43,945 nt of DNA from Candidatus Binatia bacterium (lineage in GTDB: Bacteria; Desulfobacterota_B; Binatia; UBA9968; JAJDTQ01): contig JAJDTQ010000206.1 of assembly GCA_022827045.1 (NCBI GenBank), positions 1 to 43,945 of the forward strand. The letters are read 5' to 3'. The position numbers were made by a program, and so were the translations under genes. Under the pieces are notes generated by a model that was not told the origin of the DNA, made no database searches, and saw nothing but the letters and a program-made list of their open reading frames with translations. Positions within the stretch are counted from its first letter, which is position 1. Each line of letters starts with the position of its first letter. This document shows, in pieces, positions 23,242 to 30,438 of this stretch.

Positions 23242-24561
23242 GTGAGATCGTTCGCCCCCGTAGTAGTGCTAGCAGTCGTCCTGCTCCTTGCGGCATCACC
23301 GGCAATCCATGCCGGCGATGCCGCAGACAAGCGCATCGAAATCTCGCCCGTCCGGGCCGGACAGATCCTCTTCCGCGCCGGCCGAATGGAAGAGGCGCGC
23401 AAGCTGCTGGAACGGGCGCGGCCCGAAAACAACGAAGAGCGCATCGAGAGGCTGTTTCTGCTGGGGCTCATCGACGCGCGAGTCGGCTTTCCCGGACGTG
23501 CGGCCCAGCGGTTCGAGATGATCCTCGCGGAAAGACCAGAGCTCACCCGGGTGCGCCTGGAGTTGGCGCAGGTCTACCACGCCCTCGGCCGCGACGAGAA
23601 GGCGCGGTTTCACTTCGAGGCATCGCTGGCGGACAAACTCCCGTCTTCGGTCGAGACCGCGGTCGAAGGTTTTCTCAACCGGATCGACGCGCGAAAGCGG
23701 TGGTCGCTGTCTCTCTCGGCGGCCGTGGTCCCCGAATCCAATCCGGTCAAGCGCACCGGCCGCGAGGAGATCCGCATCGGCGGCGTTCCGTTCAGTCTGA
23801 ACCCCGATGCGAGGGAATCGTCCGGTGTCGGGTACCTGGTCACGACCGGCGCTTCCTTCTCGCCCGCCTTGGCCGACGACCTGCGCGGCGTGTTCGCCGT
23901 ATCCTCCGCGGCGAAGCTCTACAAGCAGCCGGACTGGAACGATGTCTCGCTGCACGGGGAGATCGGGCTCGCGCGGCTGTTTGAGAGAGCGACGGTATCG
24001 GGAGGGTTGCGTCTGGGGCGCAGATGGCTGGCGGCGGAACCCTACAGTCGCGAGATCGGTCCTTGGATGCGCGCGCGGCTGCGCCTGTCTCCCGCGAGCC
24101 GCCTCGATGTGAATCTCAGCGCGGTGAACCGGGACCACGACAGTCAGGACGCTCGGAACGGCTGGCGGTTCGCCGCAAGGCCCGCATGGCGCTACGCGCT
24201 ACGCGCAACCACATCCATCGAGACCAGCCTCGACCTGGAACTCTCCAGCGCCCGTGAACGCCACCACGCCAACCGCACAGTCGGACTGGGAATCACCATC
24301 TCCCATGCTTTCCGGGGCGGTCTCTCCATCTCGCCGAGCGTATCGGCCCTGGTTCGGCGACACGCCGACCCGGACCCGCTTTTCCTGAAGACTCGGACCG
24401 ACCGGCAGTTCCGCATCGCGGTCAGAATCCTCCACCGGGCCCTGCAATACCAGGGCCTCGCCCCCTATGCAGGATATTCCGTGGAATGGAACCGGTCCAA
24501 TATTCCGCTCAATACGTACCGCAACCACGGTGCCGTCTTGGGGATCTCCAAGACGTTCTGA
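23242..24561 (+). CDS. Slam-family outer-membrane lipoprotein translocator
   Basis: A 439-residue protein with a cleavable signal peptide (MRSFAPVVVLAVVLLLAASP, cleavage near IHAG). A periplasmic TPR-like region follows (about residues 33-145: GQILFRAGRMEEARKLLERA, FPGRAAQRFEMILAERPELT). The C-terminal half (about 155-439) is rich in alternating amphipathic strands and ends in a terminal Phe (SKTF), typical of an outer-membrane β-barrel. This is the two-domain plan of Slam (surface lipoprotein assembly modulator), which moves surface lipoproteins across the outer membrane. Position directly after a TbpB-like lipoprotein supports the call strongly. The start is GTG at 23242 with GGGTGG upstream. 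Confidence 0.82.
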   Translation: MRSFAPVVVLAVVLLLAASPAIHAGDAADKRIEISPVRAGQILFRAGRMEEARKLLERARPENNEERIERLFLLGLIDARVGFPGRAAQRFEMILAERPELTRVRLELAQVYHALGRDEKARFHFEASLADKLPSSVETAVEGFLNRIDARKRWSLSLSAAVVPESNPVKRTGREEIRIGGVPFSLNPDARESSGVGYLVTTGASFSPALADDLRGVFAVSSAAKLYKQPDWNDVSLHGEIGLARLFERATVSGGLRLGRRWLAAEPYSREIGPWMRARLRLSPASRLDVNLSAVNRDHDSQDARNGWRFAARPAWRYALRATTSIETSLDLELSSARERHHANRTVGLGITISHAFRGGLSISPSVSALVRRHADPDPLFLKTRTDRQFRIAVRILHRALQYQGLAPYAGYSVEWNRSNIPLNTYRNHGAVLGISKTF

Positions 24562-24706
24562 GTGAATGGGCGGATGGCGGCTACCTTGGACCTCGAAACG
24601 GCTGCCGCGCATCGGGTAATGGCGAAAGCCCATCAACTATGGAATACTGCTCTTACGTTGCGGGGAACCGCGACATGCGGTAAGTGCATCGTTTCGCCGA
24701 GCCGTC

Positions 24707-26041
24707 ATGAAACTTTACGTGCAAACCTGGGGCTGCCAGATGAACCAGCTCGACTCCGCCCGGATAGTGCAGCTCATGCAGTCCGCGGACTATGAGCCCA
24801 CCGATCGGGTGGACGACGCCGACCTGATCATCCTGAATACCTGCAGCGTGCGGGACAAGGCCGAGCAGAAGGTCTACAGCGCGCTTGGCAGGTGGCGTCA
24901 GCTCAAGGAAGAGAAGGGCGTCATCCTGGGCGTGGGCGGGTGCGTGGCCCAGCAGGAAGGCGAGACGCTGCTGCGGCGGGCGCCGCATCTGGATCTGGTG
25001 TTCGGCACACACAACATGCACAAGCTGCCGCGGATGGTGGAGGAGGCCCGGGAGGCGGCCCGGCGCTCGGTGGAGACGGCCTTCTACCGCGACCCGTTCT
25101 ATCTCGAGGACCCGTCCGGGCTGCCCGAGACCGACGGCGCCAAAGCCTATGTCACCATCATGCAGGGGTGCAACAAGGTCTGCAGCTTCTGCATCGTCCC
25201 CCGCGTGCGCGGGCGCGAGGTGAGCCGCCCCAGCGACAACATCGTGCGGGACGTGGATGCGCTGGTCCGGCGCGGCATCAAGGAGGTGATGCTGCTGGGC
25301 CAGAACGTCAACTCCTACGGTCAAACGGTGGAAGGGGAGAGGTCGTTTCCGGAGTTGCTGGAACGGATCAACGAGGTCCCGGGGATTCAGCGGATCCGAT
25401 TCACCACCTCCCATCCCCAGGACCTCTCGCCGGAGTTGGTGGATGCCTTCGTCCGGCTCGAGAATCTGTGCGAGCACCTTCATCTGCCGCTTCAGTCTGG
25501 TTCAGATGCCGTGCTGGCACGCATGCGCCGGGGCTATGGGCTGGATGAATACATGGAGCGCATCCGCTCGCTGCGGGAACGCCGGCCGGATGTCGCCATC
25601 ACGACGGACATGATCGTGGGGTTCCCGGGCGAAACCGAAGCGGAGTTCGAGGAGACGTTGTCCGCGGTCCGCGAGATCGAGTACGACGACATGTTCACCT
25701 TTACCTATTCGCCGCGTCCCCGGACGGTGGCGGCCAAGGTGTACGCCGACGACATCCCCGACGAGGTCAAGGGGGAACGTTGCCGGCGGCTGCAGGAGTT
25801 GCAGAAGAGCATATCCCTCCGGAAGAACCGGGGGCTGGTGGACACGGAACAGGAGATCCTGGTGGAAGGGCCGTCGAGGCTGGGCAGGGATCAGCTCATG
25901 GGCCGGACCCGGACCAACCGGATCGTCAATTTCACCCCCAACGAAGCCACCATGCCCGCGGAAATGGCGCGGGTACGCGTGGTCGGCGCCACGCCGAATT
26001 CACTGGTCGGCGAGTGCATCGCAAGGGAGGTCATGCAATGA
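24707..26041 (+). CDS. miaB: tRNA-2-methylthio-N6-dimethylallyladenosine synthase
   Basis: A 444-residue radical SAM methylthiotransferase that converts i6A37 to ms2i6A37 in tRNAs reading UNN codons. The N-terminal UPF0004 domain (QTWGCQMNQLDS, NTCSVRDKAEQK) carries the auxiliary-cluster cysteines. The radical SAM motif GCNKVCSFCIVP is near residues 150-160. The C-terminal TRAM domain (about 375-440) is complete. Its stop overlaps the next gene as ATGA. This marks the return to core genes after the accessory block. Confidence 0.95.
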   Translation: MKLYVQTWGCQMNQLDSARIVQLMQSADYEPTDRVDDADLIILNTCSVRDKAEQKVYSALGRWRQLKEEKGVILGVGGCVAQQEGETLLRRAPHLDLVFGTHNMHKLPRMVEEAREAARRSVETAFYRDPFYLEDPSGLPETDGAKAYVTIMQGCNKVCSFCIVPRVRGREVSRPSDNIVRDVDALVRRGIKEVMLLGQNVNSYGQTVEGERSFPELLERINEVPGIQRIRFTTSHPQDLSPELVDAFVRLENLCEHLHLPLQSGSDAVLARMRRGYGLDEYMERIRSLRERRPDVAITTDMIVGFPGETEAEFEETLSAVREIEYDDMFTFTYSPRPRTVAAKVYADDIPDEVKGERCRRLQELQKSISLRKNRGLVDTEQEILVEGPSRLGRDQLMGRTRTNRIVNFTPNEATMPAEMARVRVVGATPNSLVGECIAREVMQ

Positions 26042-26553
26042 AGGGTCCTGACGCTATTGAAATGACCGTGGCGGGGTTGACGCTCGACCAGGTCACCCGG
26101 ACGCCCATCGTGGTCCTGAAGGACTCCGAGAACAAGCTGCAGCTTCCCATCTGGATCGGGCTGCTGGAGGCCACGGCCATGGCCACGGAGATCGAAGGGA
26201 TCAAGATGGCGCGCCCCATGACCCACGACCTCTTCAAGAACGTGCTTTCCGAGCTGGGCGGCACGGTCAAGAGGGTAGCCATCACGGAGCTCAAGGAAAA
26301 CACCTACTACGCGGTGATCACGCTGACCGTGGGCGACCGCGAGGTGGCCATGGATTCGCGTCCGAGCGATGCCATCGCCATGGCGCTGCGCAGCAAGACC
26401 CCCATCTACGTGGCCAAGGAGGTGCTGGAGCAGTCCAGCGTGCTGCAACAGACGGAAGAGGGGAAGGACCCGGACTTCGCCAACGTCTCCAAGGAGAAAT
26501 GGGGCGAGATCCTGGACAAGATGTCGCCTGACGACTTCAAGTACAAGATGTAA
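26038..26553 (+). CDS. Bifunctional nuclease (BFN/DUF151) family protein
   Basis: A 171-residue DUF151 protein. The ATG at 26038 overlaps the miaB stop (ATGA), so translation is coupled. Family features are the opening EMTVAGLTLD, the PIWIGLLEATAMATEIEG segment and the conserved DSRPSDAIAMALR motif. Plant relatives have DNase and RNase activity; the bacterial role is not established, but genomic linkage with miaB recurs in this kind of genome. Confidence 0.9.
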   Translation: MKGPDAIEMTVAGLTLDQVTRTPIVVLKDSENKLQLPIWIGLLEATAMATEIEGIKMARPMTHDLFKNVLSELGGTVKRVAITELKENTYYAVITLTVGDREVAMDSRPSDAIAMALRSKTPIYVAKEVLEQSSVLQQTEEGKDPDFANVSKEKWGEILDKMSPDDFKYKM

Positions 26554-26577
26554 GAAGTATCTGGAGATTTCGTTCCT

Positions 26578-27273
26578 ATGGCCGCGCCGAGAAAACGCAT
26601 TCTGAGAAAGGATATCCGTCAGCCGGACCGGTTCATGGTGTTGACCGGCCAGATGCTGGATTGGTTCAAGGCGTACAGGACGCAGTTGATCGGCGTGGGC
26701 GTGACGGTGGTTGCGGTCGCGGTCGTTGTCGTGGGCTGGCAGTACTACCGCGGCTACCAACGGGATCTGGCGTTCCAGGAATACAACCAGGCACTCGGGG
26801 AATACCGGGAAGGCCGTTACGAAGCCGCTCTGGAGTCCTTCCGCAACCTCAAGGGACGGGGTGAAGCGCCGTATGACGCGATTGCGAACCTCTATATCGC
26901 CAACAGCTATATCGCGCTGGACCAGCCCGCCAACGCCATAGAGGCGCTTGGGAGTGACGCTGCCACGGGTCAGGATGGTTTCCTGGACCAGGTTGCGCTC
27001 GTTACCCTCGGTCTGGCGCAGGAGATGAACGGTTCGTGCGAAGAGGCCGTAAGGACCCTGAGTCGGGCGCTGGAACACAAGGGGCCCATGCGGGAGGAAG
27101 CCATGCTCGGCATGGCCCGCTGCAACACCACGCTGGGAAAGATGCAAGAAGCCGTGGACGGTTACAAGGCATACTTAAACGAGTTTCCCGAGGGCGAGAC
27201 TATCGAGATCGCGTTGCGCGTGCAGCGGTTGGAAGCCAAAACGGGAAAGCGGCCGGAACAGGCGACGCAGTAA
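26578..27273 (+). CDS. Membrane-anchored TPR protein (YfgM-like)
   Basis: A 231-residue protein with a basic cytoplasmic N-terminus, one membrane segment (about residues 36-56, LIGVGVTVVAVAVVVVGWQYY) and three to four tetratricopeptide-like helix pairs facing the periplasm (EYNQALGEYREGRYEAALES, ALVTLGLAQEMNGSCEEAVR, MLGMARCNTTLGKMQEAVDG). The layout is that of YfgM/TPR_21 proteins, which act as periplasmic scaffolds near the Sec machinery; the specific partner here is unknown. It lies 24 nt after the BFN gene and is likely the last gene of this operon. Confidence 0.8.
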   Translation: MAAPRKRILRKDIRQPDRFMVLTGQMLDWFKAYRTQLIGVGVTVVAVAVVVVGWQYYRGYQRDLAFQEYNQALGEYREGRYEAALESFRNLKGRGEAPYDAIANLYIANSYIALDQPANAIEALGSDAATGQDGFLDQVALVTLGLAQEMNGSCEEAVRTLSRALEHKGPMREEAMLGMARCNTTLGKMQEAVDGYKAYLNEFPEGETIEIALRVQRLEAKTGKRPEQATQ

Positions 27274-27574
27274 ACACGCCACGACACAGGCTACGCCCGC
27301 CGTCGAATCCCCTTACCAGCCAACAAATCGAGTTACGAGAGACCTGCGGTCAACTGCAGGTAAGACGCGAGGTGTCTTCCTGAGCCACCATAAACGTCTG
27401 ATAAGGTATATTATGTCAACTTTCGCATTGGCCTCTGAAGGCCGATGCGAAAGCTGACATAAACATAATATAGGTGCTTAAGTCGGGGGGCCTCTCCCCT
27501 CTTGGACTCTGTGTAGGTTGCGCTGTGGTTGTGTCCGGACCGGGTGGATGGGGTTTCGGGCGGGCGGTGTCGGG
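27274..27574. other. Convergent intergenic region
   Basis: About 300 nt between the TPR gene (plus) and the small Cys protein (minus), with no supported gene. It is dominated by the large hairpin at 27407-27472. The stretch 27480-27574 is G/T-rich on the plus strand, and its open frames on either strand have no protein-like character. Confidence 0.6.
27407..27472. repeat. Large A/T-flanked hairpin between convergent genes
   Basis: The arms 27413-27433 and 27440-27460 form a 21-bp stem with one A-C mismatch and one G-U pair around the loop TCTGAA. Outside it, TATATT (27407-27412) can pair with AATATA (27467-27472). It may be a bidirectional terminator, or a MITE or insertion-sequence end; no transposase is adjacent. 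Confidence 0.75.
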
Positions 27575-27919
27575 TCAGGTGATTCGTTTCTTGGTGCGGG
27601 GTGGATTTTCCGTGGTTCGGGTGTCGCTGTCGGCCGGCGGGCGGCCGGGGACGAGGAACAGCCGCGGTCGGATGGGTTCCTTGCGGCGCTGGTAGGTCCA
27701 GGCGCCGTAGGCGCTGGTGGTGAGGGTGTAGATGCCCTCTTCCAGCCGCTGGGCGCTCATGTCGCTGCAGGTGCTGAAAGCGGATCGCGAGATCCACTGG
27801 CGGTGGTAGGTGCAGTTGCCCGAACCCGTGCCGTGCGGAACGGGTTGGAGGTAGAGGCAGTAGTTGCAGGTGTTCTCCCATTCGGGATAGCGGCGCGGGC
27901 GTTTTGGTTTGGTTGGCAT
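27575..27919 (-). CDS. Small four-cysteine protein, possible Fe-S or zinc site
   Basis: A 114-residue protein, function unknown. Cys18, Cys21, Cys36 and Cys51 (CNYC, GNCTYH, STCSDM) have the CxxC-x14-C-x14-C spacing of small proteins that bind a [4Fe-4S] cluster or zinc. The GxGxCxYHxxW setting resembles the small subunits of glycyl-radical enzymes such as benzylsuccinate synthase, though no such enzyme is near. The C-terminal third is Pro/Arg/Thr-rich and likely disordered. The start at 27919 (MPTKPKRPRR) is chosen because the longer frame reads into the end of the upstream dioxygenase gene. It lies 40 nt after that gene. Confidence 0.6.
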   Translation of the reverse strand: MPTKPKRPRRYPEWENTCNYCLYLQPVPHGTGSGNCTYHRQWISRSAFSTCSDMSAQRLEEGIYTLTTSAYGAWTYQRRKEPIRPRLFLVPGRPPADSDTRTTENPPRTKKRIT

Positions 27920-27959
27920 GACCGGCGTGAGTTTGAGGGAGTTTGGCTGAAGCTGGTTT

Positions 27960-29015
27960 TCATGCGGCGGGATCTGCCTCGCGTTCCACGGGCAGTGCGG
28001 CGTCGTTCCAGGCCAGCAGGCCGCCGGCAAGGTTGGAGACGTCGGCGAACCCGGAGCGGCTAAGGATGGCGGCCGCGGTGGCGCTGCGCATCCCGGCCCG
28101 GCAGACGGTCACCACGGGGCCGCTCCTGTGCTCACCAATCTCCTCCAGCCGGTTCACAAGCTCTCGGAGCGGGATGAGCAGGCTGCCGGACAGGTGGCCG
28201 AGTTCACCCGTGTACTCCGCGGGCTCACGTACGTCCACCAGCAGGGGCGGCGTATCGGCCGTCAGCATTCGGCGGAGCCACTGGACGTCGATTTCCCGGA
28301 CCTTCTTGAGCTCGCTCCAGTCCGGAAAGCTGATTTCGCCGGTGCCGAGGGCGGATTGGTTGGGCTGCAACACCTCCTGGATGTTTTGGGGCGGCGAAAG
28401 CCCGAGGTTGTTCATGAGGTCGATGTATTCCTGCCGGGTCCGGTTGGCCAGGCGCGGGTTTTCCTGCCTTTCCCGTCCGATGGTGGAGGTGGTGTTGCCG
28501 CGGTAATCGTGGCCCGGGCGCACGATGGTCTCGTCCGGCAGCGTGAAGAGTTTCCGGGTCACGGCATCGAACTGCGCGCCGGCGTCTCCGCCCGCGAAGT
28601 CGGTGCGGCCGGAACCGCCGATGAACAGGGTGTCGCCGGTGAGCACGTTGCCTTCCACCACGAGGCTCATCCCGTCCGGGGTATGTCCGGGAGTATGCAG
28701 GACGCGCATCACGAGATCGCCGACGGCAACCTCGTCGCCCTCTTCCAGGTGCACGTCGACGGCCGGACTCGGCGCCCATTTCTGCATGGCGAACCGCGAC
28801 CCGACGAGGAAGCGCAACTGCGGGCAACCGCTGAGGTGATCGGCGTGAGTGTGCGTGTCGATGACCAAATCCAGTTCGAGACGGTGGTAGGCAAGCACTG
28901 CGAGATAGCGGTCTACGTGGGCGTGGAGGGGGTCCACCAGAACGGCGCGTCCCCTGCCCTCATCCCCTATCAGGTATGTCTTGCAGCTCTCGCCGTTCAG
29001 CTCGCGCAGGATCAT
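27960..29015 (-). CDS. Persulfide dioxygenase-rhodanese fusion protein
   Basis: A 351-residue two-domain enzyme. Residues 1-235 are an ETHE1-like metallo-β-lactamase-fold persulfide dioxygenase: metal motif THTHADHLSG, then HTPGHTPDG, GDTLFIGGSGRTDF and RPGHDY. Residues 260-345 are a rhodanese domain with the active-site Cys305 in VTVCRAGMRS. Fusions of this kind are known (CstB-like and the Burkholderia PRF type). They oxidise glutathione persulfide or a related persulfide to sulfite and move sulfane sulfur to make thiosulfate. It directly follows the SQR-like gene, the enzyme that would supply the persulfide. If the SQR reading frame runs through its TGA, the gap is only 21 nt. Confidence 0.92.
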   Translation of the reverse strand: MILRELNGESCKTYLIGDEGRGRAVLVDPLHAHVDRYLAVLAYHRLELDLVIDTHTHADHLSGCPQLRFLVGSRFAMQKWAPSPAVDVHLEEGDEVAVGDLVMRVLHTPGHTPDGMSLVVEGNVLTGDTLFIGGSGRTDFAGGDAGAQFDAVTRKLFTLPDETIVRPGHDYRGNTTSTIGRERQENPRLANRTRQEYIDLMNNLGLSPPQNIQEVLQPNQSALGTGEISFPDWSELKKVREIDVQWLRRMLTADTPPLLVDVREPAEYTGELGHLSGSLLIPLRELVNRLEEIGEHRSGPVVTVCRAGMRSATAAAILSRSGFADVSNLAGGLLAWNDAALPVEREADPAA

Positions 29016-29036
29016 GGCCGTCTCGTCGGGGTGGCG

Positions 29037-30194
29037 CTAGAAATATCGCCAGAGCCACCATTTCTCGAACAGGACCTTGCTCCAGTAGATCATGCGGGAC
29101 GGGCCCCAGGACCGTGAGTCGGTGGCGCCGAAGGGCGGCCATCCCTGGGGGTACGTGGTGCGGTTGGCGGCGGCGCGTCCCGCGCCGCAGGAGAGCAGTC
29201 ATATGGTGTGGAGGTGCAGGGTGGACAACTCCCCTTCCCCGGTGATCTCCGCTACCAGGTTGTCGGCCACCACGTCGGCCTCCTGGTGCGCCACGCCGCC
29301 GGCTTTGGACGCGGGCATGTCGGCGCAGTCGCCGATGGCGTAGACGTTGTCCCACTTGGTTTCGAGGGTATCGTAGTCCACCTGGATGCCGGTTTCCCGC
29401 TCCGCCAGGCCGCATTCGTAGAGCACTCTGGAGGGGCGATGCGGCGGCACCATGAACAGGAGGTCGTAGGAAAGCTCGTAGCCGTAGAGGCCCTTGACGC
29501 GCTTCCGCTCGGCATCGATGGACTGGACGATGAAGTCGTAGTGGATGGTGACGTCACGTTTCTTGCTCTGGGCGTCCATCCACACCGAGGGCATGTGCTC
29601 TTCGCCGGCGGGTTCGGGCTCCCGCGTGAAATACTGGAGGTCCACCAGGTCGCGGATGTTGCGTTCCTTGAAGTAGCTGTCCAGCATCCACTGGGCCTCG
29701 TACGGCGCGGGCGGACAACGGTAAGGTCCCTGGGGCACGCCCACCAGCACGCGCCCTTCGCGGAAACTGTCGAGGGTGGTCTTGAGCCGCAGGGCCGCGT
29801 CCATCTCCCAGGGGTGATGCGCCCCTTCGGCGAAACCGGGAAGCAGGTCGGGCCGGACCTCGAGGCCCAGGGACACGACCAGGTAGTCGTAAGGGATGGC
29901 GGTGCTTTCGAGGATCACCTGTTGGCGTCCGGGATCGATCCCCAGAATTTCCGCCTGGAGCACCCGGATGTTGCGCTTCTCCAGGCGCTTGAGCCTTCGC
30001 GTGATGTCCTCCGGACGCCGCTGGCCCACCATCACGAACAGGAACGCCGGCATATAGACGTGGTCGGCGCGCCGGTCGATGAGGATGATGTCGTGGTCCG
30101 CGCCCAGGGCACGGCCGAGCTTGGTGGCGGCGACGATTCCGCCGCTGCCGCCGCCGAGCACCACGATCTGCTTGCGTCCGTTGTGGTAGTGCAT
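29037..30194 (-). CDS. Sulfide:quinone reductase-like flavoprotein, candidate selenoprotein with in-frame TGA
   Basis: A FAD-dependent pyridine nucleotide-disulfide-type oxidoreductase. The FAD motif VVLGGGSGG is at 11-19, Cys160 is in PYRCPPAPYE, and the second FAD motif NVYAIGDC is at 283-290. The frame meets TGA at codon 332 (29199-29201), after TLHLHTI. It then continues in frame for 53 residues to TAG, including GAGRAAANRTTYPQG and the typical SQR tail SRMIYWSKVLFEKWWLWRYF. In SQRs the residue at this point is the C-terminal redox cysteine (Cys356 in Acidithiobacillus, partner of Cys160; pattern xVCFxxxGxxxA). Read through, the protein is 385 residues, the family's normal length; stopped, it is 331 residues and lacks the membrane-facing tail. 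It is most simply a Sec-for-Cys SQR. A nonsense mutation or base error (TGC to TGA) is the alternative. Confidence 0.65.
29170..29188 (-). promoter_or_regulatory. Candidate bacterial SECIS hairpin
   Basis: On the coding strand, 10 nt after the in-frame TGA, GCGGCGCG pairs perfectly with CGCGCCGC across the loop GGA. The loop begins 18 nt after the UGA and has G in its first two positions. This agrees with the spacing and loop rules I recall for bacterial SECIS elements read by SelB. The sequence is very GC-rich, so a chance hairpin is possible. Confidence 0.45.
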
Positions 30195-30223
30195 CCCTGA
30201 TCCCGTGCGGAGGGTCGCAACCG

Positions 30224-30433
30224 TCAGGAGGATTTCTGCTGCCGCCGTCTGGCGCGCAGGGCCAGGCCTTTCAGGCTACGCATGCGCCGGTCCCGCCACA
30301 TGCGCTGTTCCTGCCGGCCTTCGTCGGTCAGTTCCGATTCGAACCGCGACGTGCCGCGTATCAGCAGCAGCACCAGAAAATCGGAGCATGCCTTGATCCG
30401 CTCCGCGATCCACGTGAATAGTCCGCCGGACAT
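30224..30433 (-). CDS. Small basic protein between the DapA-like and SQR-like genes
   Basis: A 69-codon frame that fills the gap almost exactly: it starts 5 nt after the DapA-like stop and ends 29 nt before the SQR-like start. The N-terminal half (FTWIAERIKACSDFLVLLLI) is amphipathic to hydrophobic; the C-terminal half is strongly basic (RRMRSLKGLALRARRRQQ). No family is recognised. It could be a membrane-associated accessory of the sulfide unit. Coding status rests on position and the absence of any better frame. Confidence 0.45.
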   Translation of the reverse strand: MSGGLFTWIAERIKACSDFLVLLLIRGTSRFESELTDEGRQEQRMWRDRRMRSLKGLALRARRRQQKSS

Positions 30434-30438
30434 GAGAT

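Noticed and set aside
27518..28063. 181-codon plus-strand frame over the small Cys protein
   Set aside because: The minus strand carries a regular cysteine motif and fits the operon; the plus frame is Gly/Arg/Val-rich without features.
29199..29201. Reading the SQR-like TGA simply as the true end of a shorter gene
   Set aside because: The following 53 codons in the same frame encode a typical SQR tail up to a TAG, and the cut falls at a catalytic position. A nonsense mutation or base error remains possible and is stated in the finding.
28128..30200. Long plus-strand frames opposite the dioxygenase and SQR-like genes
   Set aside because: Both minus-strand genes have full catalytic motif sets; the plus frames are shadows.
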